Shown piece by piece: positions 1 through 8,083 of a stretch of DNA of 64,000 nt. The position numbers were made by a program, and so were the translations under genes. The stretch's first letter is position 1. The number at the start of each line of letters is the position of its first letter. This DNA comes from Croceibacterium xixiisoli (GTDB lineage: Bacteria; Pseudomonadota; Alphaproteobacteria; Sphingomonadales; Sphingomonadaceae): the NCBI RefSeq assembly GCF_009827305.1, contig NZ_WTYJ01000005.1, positions 1 through 64,000 on the forward strand, given 5' to 3'. The notes beneath the pieces were generated by a model that ran no database searches, was not told where the DNA came from, and saw only the letters and a program-made list of their open reading frames with translations.

Positions 1-2
1 CG

Positions 3-578
3 GTGCTCGAAGCACTGTTCAGCGTGATGGATGGCAAAAGCGGCCGCTGCGATCCGTGCCTCGATACGATCGCCAAATGCAGCAGACTCTCTCGGCGCAC
101 TGTGGTGCGCCAGCTGGAGGCGTTGCGCCGGCAGAAAATCGTCGACTGGGTGCGCCGGACGGTCAAGACCGGCAACGCCAAGGGCGAAGGCCCGCAGCGC
201 CAGCAAACCAGCAATTCCTATTTCATCGATCTGGCCGGCCTGCCAGTCGAGATCCTGCGCACGCTGCGGCAGAAGCTGGGCGACAAGCTGCGCGAGACAG
301 CCAGGCGCATGACGGGCTCAGGCGCCGTTCCCAATCGCATGGCGATCAAGGCCGAACGGCTGCTCAAGGGCGTCACAGGCGCGCTGAGCGCCAAGGGCAC
401 AGCCAACCAGGTCAACCGCCGCGCGCTGGCTGGCGCCTCGGCAGCGGCGCGCATCGAGCATATGTACGGCGGGGACGTAGAAGCCATGCGCGAGCACATG
501 GCTATGCTCGATGGCTCTGATGGTCAGAGTGCGAGTGCCAGACTGGCATTGTACCCCCTGCTCAGAACTAAAGGATAA
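3..578 (+). CDS. Helix-turn-helix replication-type protein, 5' partial
   Basis: The reading frame is open from the window edge, so the true start probably lies upstream and the 191 residues visible are the C-terminal part. A winged-helix-like stretch (about residues 20-48, containing LSRRTVVRQLEAL) is followed by a basic linker rich in K, R and Q and an alanine-rich tail. This matches the family I know from sphingomonad plasmids and integrative elements, annotated as replication protein A or helix-turn-helix protein. It probably binds DNA, either at an origin or as a regulator. It is the first sign that the left part of the window is mobile DNA, and the AT-rich gap downstream fits that. Family placement is from memory of the sequence pattern; a role in replication is inferred. 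Confidence 0.6.
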   Translation: MLEALFSVMDGKSGRCDPCLDTIAKCSRLSRRTVVRQLEALRRQKIVDWVRRTVKTGNAKGEGPQRQQTSNSYFIDLAGLPVEILRTLRQKLGDKLRETARRMTGSGAVPNRMAIKAERLLKGVTGALSAKGTANQVNRRALAGASAAARIEHMYGGDVEAMREHMAMLDGSDGQSASARLALYPLLRTKG

Positions 579-949
579 AAGGACTGAGGACGCTTTGCGC
601 CCTCAGGCTCTGATTTGTTTCTGACCCCCGGCCGAAATGACGGCACTTCTCCTCCGCGAGGCACCAGTTGGCGCCGTCGCGCAGGGGCGGCTGCGCCGCC
701 CCGGGGTGTCCAGGGGGCCAGGAGCAAGGGCCGTGCCAGACGACGCGCGTGGTGCGCGCTGAAAGGTCGCATGATGGCGAAAGTTCGATCGGCACGGAGG
801 CGCTTCAAACGCGTCGCCTCACCCTCCCCCGCGGCCCAAATCGCTCTTTTACCGCAGCGAGCAAATTACCCCCTGAGCGTGCATCAATATGCATCACGGA
901 CACGCGAGCGAAAATCACGCTCAGTCCCGCAGTACGGCTAGGGTTGCAG

Positions 950-1001
950 CCGCCTCGCCCAATGCATGATTTGCCACACATTAAGTGTGCGGGCGAGGCG
1001 G
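950..1001. repeat. Nested inverted repeat
   Basis: An 11-bp perfect inverted repeat, CCGCCTCGCCC (950-960) and GGGCGAGGCGG (991-1001), encloses a second perfect 5-bp pair, CACAC (975-979) and GTGTG (985-989), around the loop ATTAA. There is no T-run, so it is not a typical intrinsic terminator. It may be a protein-binding or origin structure downstream of the replication-type gene. Confidence 0.6.
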
Positions 1002-1076
1002 GGGGATAAGCGCGCACTGAGGGGTGCCGACGCGAGATTTTCAGAAATTCAGGAAAAACCAAAATTTTATGAACGT

Positions 1077-1146
1077 AATTATATTTCAATACTTGATAAC
1101 AAAACAAGATTTTTTATAATTTCTTAAAAGTGAAATTATATTTCAA
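1077..1146. repeat. Pair of 13-bp AT-rich direct repeats
   Basis: AATTATATTTCAA occurs at 1077-1089 and again at 1134-1146, 57 bp apart, inside the most AT-rich part of the gap. The arrangement recalls iterons or regulator sites, but two copies are too few to be sure. Confidence 0.5.
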
Positions 1147-1232
1147 AATTCCTTTTTGCAATTGTCGCATCTAATACGAATTTCGTGCGTTGAACGGTTG
1201 GTCGCATAAATGGCTATCAAACGGAGATCGAC

Positions 1233-1304
1233 ATGGACACTAAAGGTCAGATCGAAAAGCGCCCAATTGCATCAATTTATTACATAATAAACAAAGAGAT
1301 ATGA
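1233..1304 (+). CDS. Possible 23-residue leader peptide
   Basis: A short frame starts with ATG at 1233, placed six bases after a clean GGAG ribosome-binding sequence, and runs to TGA at 1302-1304. The peptide begins MDTKGQIEKR and ends in an Ile/Tyr-rich stretch. It lies 106 bp upstream of the GGDEF-EAL gene and could be a leader peptide or a chance frame. Only the good ribosome-binding site supports it. Confidence 0.25.
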   Translation: MDTKGQIEKRPIASIYYIINKEI

Positions 1305-1410
1305 CAGCATTGAAGCGCAAGCTTATAGCCCCCTGCCTTCGCAGCGGGCTTCCGCGTTACCCCGACTAACAGAGGCCGTCGGATGGGCGCATGAATCTTC
1401 AGGAAAGACT

Positions 1411-3075
1411 ATGAACGAATTCTCTCCTCTTTTCGCAGCCCAGCTTAATCCTCGATCAGCGGCGTTGCCGGAAATGGCGACTGCCGTTCTCATATTGGAT
1501 GAGGCGCGTCAGATTGAATACGTAAACCACAGCGCTGACGAACTGTTCAGTCCGATTAATCCTATCGGTCTAACGTTTGCCACGCTCTTGATGAATAGTG
1601 GTGCTGAGGCAGAAAGCGATGTCTTCAGAGCCATTGATACAGATTTACCGCCCGAAGAGGTTCGCATAAGATTAGATGACGGGAGACTTCTGGACTGCAT
1701 GCTGAGGGTGCTGTCGAGCGGTGGTTTTGTGCTCAGCCTAGATGACGTAACTTCGCTCGTTCGCAACGCTGAATTGGCGCGACGTGACCCCCTCACCGGC
1801 CTCCCGAACCGCGCTGCCCTCCGCGAAAAAATCGCCGAAACCCTGAAGGAAGCCTGCGGGGAGATCGGAAATGTCGCCATTCTCTACGTCGACCTGGATC
1901 GATTCAAAGCGATCAATGATTCCTTGGGACACGCAATGGGCGACGCCTTGCTGCAAAAGGTAGCTGATCGATTCCGCAAAGTGCTTCATGAGGGTGAGTT
2001 TATCGCCCGGTTGGGCGGAGACGAGTTCGCAATCATCCAGTCAGGATTACCCCAGCCAGCTGCTGCAGAAGAGCTTTCCTCGCGCCTCGTCGACCTGATT
2101 GCACGAGCGTACGCCATCAACGGCCACATGCTGCATATCGGCGCAAGCATAGGTGTTGCAATCTATCCTGGCGATGGCCGTGAAGCAGGTGCCTTGCTCC
2201 GCAACGCCGATCTGGCGCTCTATCGAGCGAAGGCAGAGGGTCGAGGCTCCTATCGCTTTTACGAGCCTGGGATGGACGAAAGAATGCAGCAACGTCGAGC
2301 GATGGAGATTGACCTGCGGCGTGCGCTCCCTCTTGGGCAGTTGCACCTGGTCTATCAGCCCAAGCTGAATCTCCAATCTAACTCTTTAGTTGGATTTGAG
2401 GCGCTGATCCGCTGGTCTCATCCTCAACGAGGCTTGGTCTCTCCTGCAGATTTCATCCCCCTTGCTGAAGAAATCGGAGCCATCGTTAACATTGGTGAAT
2501 GGGCGCTTCGCGAGGCGTGCCGGCAGGCCGCTTCATGGCCGAAGCCGGTTTCCGTCGCGGTCAATTTGTCACCCGTCCAATTTCGCACCGGAAAGATTTT
2601 GCAGACTGTCTCATCTGCTTTGGCCTACTCCCGTCTTGAACCGAGCCGGCTCGAATTGGAGATAACCGAAGGGGCACTCATGGAACATTCGAGCGCAATC
2701 TTAGGAGTTTTGAACGGATTACGTGCTCTCGGAGTGCGAATAGCAATGGACGATTTCGGTACAGGCTATTCCTCCCTTGGTTATCTCCAAAAGTTTCCTT
2801 TTGACGCCATCAAGATTGACCGGTCGTTTGTGCGGGGGATAGACACTAGCGCTGAGCGACGGGTGATCGTGCGAGCGATTACCCAACTTGCGTCAGCCTT
2901 GGGGATGACAACGACGGCTGAAGGCATTGAGACTTGGGCACAGCTTGAATGCGTCCGCGAGGAAGGATGCACTGACGTCCAAGGCTATCTCACTGGCCGT
3001 CCGCTATCGCGGGAAGCTGCAAGAATGCTGCTAGACCACCGATTTGCAGAGAATTCGGAAATGGACTTAGCGTGA
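1411..3075 (+). CDS. GGDEF-EAL cyclic-di-GMP turnover protein (PAS-like sensor)
   Basis: A 554-residue cytoplasmic protein that should make and/or degrade cyclic di-GMP. Residues about 15-120 form a PAS-like sensory region. The diguanylate cyclase domain (about 125-290) keeps an intact GGDEF motif at 202-206. No RxxD inhibitory site is seen in the usual place before it. The phosphodiesterase domain (about 305-545) has EAL at 330-332, NLSPVQF near 385 and DDFGTGYSSL from 447, so it looks catalytically competent. The start is ATG with AGGAAAG upstream. The stop codon overlaps the GTG start of the next gene, which encodes a BLUF photoreceptor, so the two proteins are probably made in step. In known proteins such as BlrP1, BLUF and EAL are fused; here they are separate. 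No transmembrane segment is seen. Confidence 0.93.
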   Translation: MNEFSPLFAAQLNPRSAALPEMATAVLILDEARQIEYVNHSADELFSPINPIGLTFATLLMNSGAEAESDVFRAIDTDLPPEEVRIRLDDGRLLDCMLRVLSSGGFVLSLDDVTSLVRNAELARRDPLTGLPNRAALREKIAETLKEACGEIGNVAILYVDLDRFKAINDSLGHAMGDALLQKVADRFRKVLHEGEFIARLGGDEFAIIQSGLPQPAAAEELSSRLVDLIARAYAINGHMLHIGASIGVAIYPGDGREAGALLRNADLALYRAKAEGRGSYRFYEPGMDERMQQRRAMEIDLRRALPLGQLHLVYQPKLNLQSNSLVGFEALIRWSHPQRGLVSPADFIPLAEEIGAIVNIGEWALREACRQAASWPKPVSVAVNLSPVQFRTGKILQTVSSALAYSRLEPSRLELEITEGALMEHSSAILGVLNGLRALGVRIAMDDFGTGYSSLGYLQKFPFDAIKIDRSFVRGIDTSAERRVIVRAITQLASALGMTTTAEGIETWAQLECVREEGCTDVQGYLTGRPLSREAARMLLDHRFAENSEMDLA

Positions 3076-3515
3076 ACACAAATCTCAACCGGCTAGTATA
3101 TTACAGCAAGAACAGGATTATCGGCGAGCCAAAAGAGCTATCGCTATCTATTGCATCAATCCTTTCCACCAGCCGAACGAAAAATGCTGAGGTCGGCGTG
3201 ACTGGGGCCCTCATGTTCAACGCAGGATGTTTTGCCCAGGTGCTAGAGGGGCCCCAGCATGCAGTCGAGGCTGTTTTTGAGCGCATTCAGCAAGATGAGC
3301 GCCATGGCGACGTCTCGCTCTTAGCTTTCGAACCCGTTCAATTTCGGTTCTTCGGAGACTGGTCAATGGGCTTCGTCGGAGCCAAACCGAACGATGCGGA
3401 TGTGTACGGGGACCTGACAGAACAGGGTGGATTCGATGCAACACGCATGACCGGCGACGAATTACTTTCGGTTCTGTATCGGCTCGCTCTGCAAGAGGAA
3501 AACCCGAAATACTGA
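3072..3515 (+). CDS. BLUF blue-light photoreceptor
   Basis: A 147-residue protein built almost entirely of one BLUF domain, the flavin-binding blue-light sensor. The residues that form the photoactive hydrogen-bond network in the family are all visible: Tyr10 (motif YYS), Asn38 (KNAEVGVTGAL), Gln56 (FAQVLEG), and Trp97 and Met99 (GDWSMGF). The C-terminal tail of about 45 residues may bind a partner. The GTG start at 3072 sits inside the stop of the GGDEF-EAL gene (GTGA overlap), which is strong evidence of translational coupling. The simplest reading is that light sensed here controls the cyclic-di-GMP enzyme next door through protein contact. The partner is inferred from gene order. Confidence 0.92.
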   Translation: MNTNLNRLVYYSKNRIIGEPKELSLSIASILSTSRTKNAEVGVTGALMFNAGCFAQVLEGPQHAVEAVFERIQQDERHGDVSLLAFEPVQFRFFGDWSMGFVGAKPNDADVYGDLTEQGGFDATRMTGDELLSVLYRLALQEENPKY

Positions 3516-3646
3516 AGGCGCGGGGCTGGCCAGTGAGCTCTTCATACAGCTCATCCTTCGAACCACTTTGTGCCACGCAAACCTTGGACTGAGACGATCT
3601 CGCCGCTCGTGCGTTGGTGGAGGTCAGCGTTTTCTAAGGGATCCAA

Positions 3647-4501
3647 TTGCCGCATTTTCTTATCGTGCAGAGCGAAACTCCAAACGAGCGTACAGAGCGT
3701 CGCAAGCGCGCCGGGAAAAGCGCTGGGGAAACATTCGCCGCAACACTTCGTCAGTTGGAGCCCGCTTGCTCCATCGATATCTGTCAACCGGCCGAAGACG
3801 AAGGAATAGACCCCAGCAAGGATCTTTGCCGGTACGACGCTATATTTCTGAGCGGATCGCCACTGCACGTCTATCGTGAAAGTTCCGAAACGATCAGGCA
3901 AATCGCTTTCATGAGACAAGTCTTCTCGTCTGGCACGCCATCGTTCGGCGCGTGCGCCGGCCTTCAGATTGCGACGGCGGCCGCTGGCGGCACAGTCAGG
4001 AAGATACCGCACCAGGATATGGAAGCAGGTGTGGCCCGCCGCATCACAGCGACAAAGGAGGGACGCACGCACCCATTGCTTGCCGGTCGTCCTACGACCT
4101 GGGACGCATTGGCTTTCCATGGCGATGAGGTTGAAGAACTGCCTCAAGGGTCGACAAGGCTGGCGGGTAACGCAAGTAGCCGAGTGCAAGCGGCTGAGAT
4201 CCGGTTCGATCGCGGCATCTTCTGGGGCGTCCAGTATCATCCTGAGCTCGCCCTAGCCGAAATCGCTATCGCGCTTCGCACGAAGGCACCCGACATCGTT
4301 CGTATGGGCTTGGCCGAAAAGGAGGCCGACGTAGAAGAGCACGCCGACCGGTTGCAAAAGCTTCACATCTCCCCCTGCGACCGCTCCGCACGGTGGATGC
4401 TTGGCATAGATGACGAAGTAGCTGACGAGAGGCTACGCAGACGCGAGCTGATCAATTTCATCCGCGCCGTACCGACGATCGATCGTCGGCCAGGGCGCTG
4501 A
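3647..4501 (+). CDS. Class I glutamine amidotransferase-like protein
   Basis: A 284-residue protein with the class I glutamine amidotransferase fold: nucleophile Cys103 in FGACAGLQIA and the His198/Glu200 pair in VQYHPE, so it should hydrolyse glutamine and pass on ammonia. Overall it resembles stand-alone GuaA-like or YfeJ-like amidotransferases. A C-terminal extension of about 80 residues beyond the catalytic domain has no assigned role. I chose the TTG start at 3647 because AAGGG lies six bases before it and the protein then begins directly with the first beta strand (MPHFLIVQ). No synthetase partner is encoded nearby; the next gene, 17 bp downstream, is a glutaminase, so two glutamine-hydrolysing enzymes probably share a transcript. 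The substrate that receives the ammonia is unknown. Confidence 0.85.
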   Translation: MPHFLIVQSETPNERTERRKRAGKSAGETFAATLRQLEPACSIDICQPAEDEGIDPSKDLCRYDAIFLSGSPLHVYRESSETIRQIAFMRQVFSSGTPSFGACAGLQIATAAAGGTVRKIPHQDMEAGVARRITATKEGRTHPLLAGRPTTWDALAFHGDEVEELPQGSTRLAGNASSRVQAAEIRFDRGIFWGVQYHPELALAEIAIALRTKAPDIVRMGLAEKEADVEEHADRLQKLHISPCDRSARWMLGIDDEVADERLRRRELINFIRAVPTIDRRPGR

Positions 4502-4518
4502 TAGGAGAGTGTTTTTAA

Positions 4519-5460
4519 GTGCCCAGCCCTATCCAGACGGTTCTGTCCGAAATAGCCAGCGAGATCACCCGCGATGCGGTCAAGATCGAAGCTGCTGCAG
4601 ACGCTAAGGAGGAGGGGCTAACACCTGGCGGCTTCGGCATCGCCGTTGCCGCATTGAATGGAGAAACTTTCAGCGCCGGCGATGTCGAGACCTCGTTTCC
4701 AATCCAAAGCATCGCAAAAGTCTTTGCGATGGAACTAGCTCTGGACGCTGTGGGCCACAAGGTTTTCGAGCGCGTGGGACGCGAGCCGTCGGGCGACCCG
4801 TTCAACTCCATCGTCGAACTAGAGCGCACCGACGGCATACCTCGTAACCCTTTCGTTAATGCCGGCGCGCTTGTGGTTGTCGACATTTTAACCAGCGAGT
4901 TAAAGGAGACGGCCCGCCCTAGCGCCGTCCTGCATCTTGTAGAGCGACAGGTGGGCAAAGACCGGGTTCGTTTAGACGAGGCCGTTGTTGGCTCCGAGCA
5001 GGAGGGAGGCGACCTCAATCGGGCGATGCTCAGTTTTATGCGACACCATGGCAACCTACTTTCCGATCCAGACGTCGTCATGGCGGCCTATGTCGAACAA
5101 TGCGCTATCGCCCTAGATTGCCGGGGCCTGGCGAGTGCTGGCCTGTTCCTTGCTCGAACCGCCCTGGTAGGCGACGCGGCCGATCACGCCAGAGCTACGC
5201 GAATGCGTGAGCTCCTCGCGTTGATGATGACCTGCGGGCATTATGACGGATCGGGCGACTTTGCATTGCGGGTTGGCTTGCCCGCCAAAAGTGGAGTGGG
5301 CGGCGGCATATTGGCGATCGTTCCGGAAATCGGTTCGGTGGCAGCATGGTCACCCAACCTCGATCAGCATGGCAATTCGATGCTGGGCGTGCGTGCGCTA
5401 GAGATGCTGGCGTATCGTACAGGATGGTCGGTCTTTGGTCCGCCATTGATCAAACTGTAA
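4519..5460 (+). CDS. glsA: Glutaminase
   Basis: A 313-residue serine-dependent glutaminase of the beta-lactamase-like family, converting glutamine to glutamate and ammonia. The catalytic Ser64-x-x-Lys67 is in FPIQSIAKVF; the downstream GDPFNS, RNPFVNAGA and KSGVGGGI blocks are typical and the length is normal for GlsA. The start is GTG at 4519, preceded by GGAGAG. In enterobacteria, glutaminase ammonia helps survive acid; on this stress-rich segment it could do the same, but this is inference. It follows the amidotransferase gene directly and converges with the receiver-kinase gene that ends at 5538. Confidence 0.93.
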   Translation: MPSPIQTVLSEIASEITRDAVKIEAAADAKEEGLTPGGFGIAVAALNGETFSAGDVETSFPIQSIAKVFAMELALDAVGHKVFERVGREPSGDPFNSIVELERTDGIPRNPFVNAGALVVVDILTSELKETARPSAVLHLVERQVGKDRVRLDEAVVGSEQEGGDLNRAMLSFMRHHGNLLSDPDVVMAAYVEQCAIALDCRGLASAGLFLARTALVGDAADHARATRMRELLALMMTCGHYDGSGDFALRVGLPAKSGVGGGILAIVPEIGSVAAWSPNLDQHGNSMLGVRALEMLAYRTGWSVFGPPLIKL

Positions 5461-5537
5461 GCGCCCTCCACAAAGTTCAGTCATCGTCATATGCTCGCGA
5501 CCACCGGTGGGGCTTCGTCCAGGCACTGGAGAGGCTG

Positions 5538-6680
5538 TCATCCACTGACTATAGGTAGCCTGACACGAAAAAGGCTTCCCTGCCCCAGTCCGCTCTTTTC
5601 AAGAGTGATGCAGCCTTGATGCAATTCAACCAGCTGCCGAACCAGCGCGAGCCCGATGCCGAGCCCCTCTTTGGATGGGGTGTTTGCGTCTTTTATTTGT
5701 GTAAACAGATCGAAAATTTTGGCCTGCATATCTTCAGGGATACCGATGCCAGTGTCGGAGACATCGATTTCTACGGACTCCTCATATACCCGTACGGTCA
5801 GCTGGATTTCGCCGCCCGCTGGAGTATATTTGGCGGCGTTGTTGAGCAGGTTACCAATGATCTGGGTAAGGCGCGCATGGTCAGCCCGAAGGGCGATCGG
5901 CTCAGTAGGAATATTTTCAACCAACCGATGATCGGCAGCCTCTATCATGGGGCGGCTGCCTTCAACCGCAAAGCTCAGCACATCCTGCAGCGACAGCATG
6001 TCGACCTTGAGGGAAATCTTGCCTTGATCGATGCGGGCGATATCCAGCAAGTCTTCGATCAGTCGGGAAATATGATGGACATGTCGCTGCATTCGCAAGC
6101 GGATGTCTCGCCCGATATCGGTCCCCTCATGCCTATCCATCAGGTTCAGGCCGGCGCCGAGCGCCATTATAGGATTGCGTAGTTCATGACCCAAGACCGC
6201 CAGAAATTCGTTCTTGCGCTTGTCAGTTGCCTGCAGGGTTGCGGCTAACTGGGCCAACTCATCACGCTGCGCGGTTATCTTGCGCCGCTGGCCGTAAAGG
6301 TCGAAAAAAACATTCGCCTTAGAACGGAGGATGTCGGATTCGATCGGCTTCTGGATGAAGTCTACTGCGCCTGCCTCATAGCCTTTAAAGCGACGGCTCT
6401 GGTTTGAACTCCCGGCGGTCAGGAATATTATTGGAACATGGCGGATTCGCTCGTGACCGCGCATGAACTCTGCCAATTCAAACCCGTCCATCCCTGGCAT
6501 CTGCACGTCTAGCAATGCGAGCGCGACATCGTGGACGAGTAGGAGCTCCAGTGCCTCTTCGCCTGACCGGGCCTTCACGAACACGAGACCCTCTCGCTGC
6601 AGTACCGCCTCCAGCGCCAGCAGATTTTCCTCCAGATCGTCTACCAGGAGGCAGGTAATAGGCTCGCTCTCAATGATCAT
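5538..6680 (-). CDS. Receiver-histidine kinase (REC-HisKA-HATPase)
   Basis: A 380-residue soluble signalling protein with an inverted order: an N-terminal receiver domain (phospho-acceptor Asp58 in LLDVQMPGMDG, Thr and Lys partners in FLTAG and FIQKP), then a dimerisation/phosphotransfer domain with His165 in GHELRNP and an ATPase domain with N, G1 (DTGIGIP) and G2 (GLGIGLAL) boxes. It is the last gene of a four-gene reverse-strand operon; its ATG at 6680 overlaps the cheB stop by four bases. The receiver probably accepts phosphate from the large hybrid kinase at the start of the operon and gates the kinase part. No membrane segment is present. The downstream target is not in the window. Confidence 0.9.
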   Translation of the reverse strand: MIIESEPITCLLVDDLEENLLALEAVLQREGLVFVKARSGEEALELLLVHDVALALLDVQMPGMDGFELAEFMRGHERIRHVPIIFLTAGSSNQSRRFKGYEAGAVDFIQKPIESDILRSKANVFFDLYGQRRKITAQRDELAQLAATLQATDKRKNEFLAVLGHELRNPIMALGAGLNLMDRHEGTDIGRDIRLRMQRHVHHISRLIEDLLDIARIDQGKISLKVDMLSLQDVLSFAVEGSRPMIEAADHRLVENIPTEPIALRADHARLTQIIGNLLNNAAKYTPAGGEIQLTVRVYEESVEIDVSDTGIGIPEDMQAKIFDLFTQIKDANTPSKEGLGIGLALVRQLVELHQGCITLEKSGLGQGSLFRVRLPIVSG

Positions 6681-7252
6681 GCAGCTACCAATCCTGGGAG
6701 AAAAATGAGAAGGTCTGCGAGGGTCATGACACGCGCCGTCGGACAGGCGGCCAGCGCTGCTGCTGGCATAGTCGGAAACTGCGCACTTGCTGGGTCTTCT
6801 ACGATCGCCACGCCCCCTGCACCGGCTACGGCTTTCAGTCCCGCGGCCCCATCGTCATTTGCGCCAGTTAGTACGATGGCGCAAAGACCAGCGCCCCAAG
6901 CATCTGCCGCTGTCGCTAGAAGAACATCGATCGCAGGGCGGCTGTAATTGACGGGCTGCTCGGATGATAAGGACAAGGTGCCGTCTTGCTCTACCAGCAA
7001 ATGATAATCGGACGGGGCAAAATAAATGGTGCTCGGCTCCGCTCGCTCCTTGTCTTCAGCTTCCTTGACCGGCAGTGTGCACTTCTCGCGAAAAAGCGAT
7101 ACCAAAGCATTGTCACGATCAGGCGGAACGTGGACGACGATCAAGACAGGCAATGGAAAATCTCCGGGCAGCGCAGGCAGAAGCCGCAAAAGCGCCTGGA
7201 CCGCGCCGGCGGAGGCGCCGATTACCACTGCCTGAAACGGCGCTCCGCTCAT
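6677..7252 (-). CDS. cheB: CheB-type protein-glutamate methylesterase, no receiver domain
   Basis: A 191-residue stand-alone CheB catalytic domain that removes methyl groups from glutamates. The expected triad is visible: Ser14 (GASAGAVQ), His41 (VVHVPPD) and Asp134 (LTGANDDGAAG). Classical CheB carries an N-terminal receiver, which is missing here; the receiver is instead on the neighbouring kinase. The gene overlaps cheR upstream and the receiver-kinase downstream, each by four bases (ATGA type). No methyl-accepting chemotaxis receptor is encoded nearby, so the substrate may be the hybrid kinase itself or another sensor, as proposed for other kinase-CheB-CheR clusters. That role is inference. 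Confidence 0.92.
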   Translation of the reverse strand: MSGAPFQAVVIGASAGAVQALLRLLPALPGDFPLPVLIVVHVPPDRDNALVSLFREKCTLPVKEAEDKERAEPSTIYFAPSDYHLLVEQDGTLSLSSEQPVNYSRPAIDVLLATAADAWGAGLCAIVLTGANDDGAAGLKAVAGAGGVAIVEDPASAQFPTMPAAALAACPTARVMTLADLLIFLPGLVAA

Positions 7253-8076
7253 GGCTCACGCCTCTGATAGATTTTTTCTTCCCGAACAAAATCGGCGAAG
7301 GCCTCGGCATGTTTGGAAAAGCGCAGGCTTTCCTTTGCTCCCAGGCCAAGGAAACCCTTGCGCGCCAGAGAGTCTCGAAACAGGCCGAGTGCCCGATCCT
7401 GCAGCGAACGATCAAAGTAGATCAGGACATTCCGGCATGAAATGAGATGCATTTCACCAAAAACGGCATCGGTCACGAGGCTGTGGTCGGAAAATACGAC
7501 ACGCTCTCGCAGTGTTTTGTCAAATGCCGCGCGGCCATAGTCCGCCGTGTAATAGTCCGACAGTGAAGTTGGTGCGGCCGTCTGCTGATGATTCTCGGTG
7601 AACTTGCGGATCTGGTCGAGCGGATAGATGCCCGCCTCAGCCGCACGCAACGCTTCAGGGTTAATGTCCGTGGCGTAAAACATCGTCCTTTGCTCCAGCC
7701 CTTCCTCACGGAACAGGATTGAGAGGGAATAGAGCTCTTCACCATTACTACACCCAGCGACCCAAACCTTCAGCGAGGGATAGGTTCGCAAATGCGGAAT
7801 TATCTTTTCCCGGAGAGCACGAAAATAGGCGGGGTCGCGAAACATCTCGCTGACCTGGACGGTCAGATAGTTGAGCAGGCGGGGCAGCGTCGACAGATCA
7901 TGCAGCAATGCAGCCTGCATGGCTGAGAAGCTGGAAAACCCAAGCTGCGTGCGCGCTTGGATCAACCTGCGCTTGACAGATGCGCGGGCGTAGTGGCGAA
8001 AATCGTAGTGATATTGATGATAAAGCGCCTCCAGCAGAAGCTGGATCTCGATATCCTCTACGCTGTGTGGCATCAT
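7249..8076 (-). CDS. cheR: CheR-type protein-glutamate methyltransferase
   Basis: A protein of about 275 residues that methylates glutamates with S-adenosylmethionine. It has the helical N-terminal CheR domain, a SAM-binding motif in WVAGCSNGEELYSL and the SCRNVLIYF motif near the active site. The frame is open to 8160, but that start would lie deep in the upstream kinase gene; the ATG pair at 8076/8073, eight to eleven bases after the kinase stop and behind GATGAGGG, is a better choice. With CheB it forms a reversible methylation pair inside a kinase operon that has no chemoreceptor. Confidence 0.92.
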   Translation of the reverse strand: MMPHSVEDIEIQLLLEALYHQYHYDFRHYARASVKRRLIQARTQLGFSSFSAMQAALLHDLSTLPRLLNYLTVQVSEMFRDPAYFRALREKIIPHLRTYPSLKVWVAGCSNGEELYSLSILFREEGLEQRTMFYATDINPEALRAAEAGIYPLDQIRKFTENHQQTAAPTSLSDYYTADYGRAAFDKTLRERVVFSDHSLVTDAVFGEMHLISCRNVLIYFDRSLQDRALGLFRDSLARKGFLGLGAKESLRFSKHAEAFADFVREEKIYQRREP

Positions 8077-8083
8077 ATGACCC

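Larger units (their letters stand above)
579..1410. other. 832-bp gap, partly AT-rich, with nested stem and direct repeat
   Basis: No convincing gene longer than a short peptide is seen. The first half is GC-rich; about 1020-1320 is clearly AT-rich compared with the rest of the window. It holds a nested inverted repeat (CCGCCTCGCCC at 950-960 against 991-1001, with CACAC/GTGTG inside at 75-79/85-89 of the same block) and a 13-bp direct repeat AATTATATTTCAA at 1077-1089 and 1134-1146. Next to a replication-type gene this could be an origin or partition-like region, but that is inference. Confidence 0.5.
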
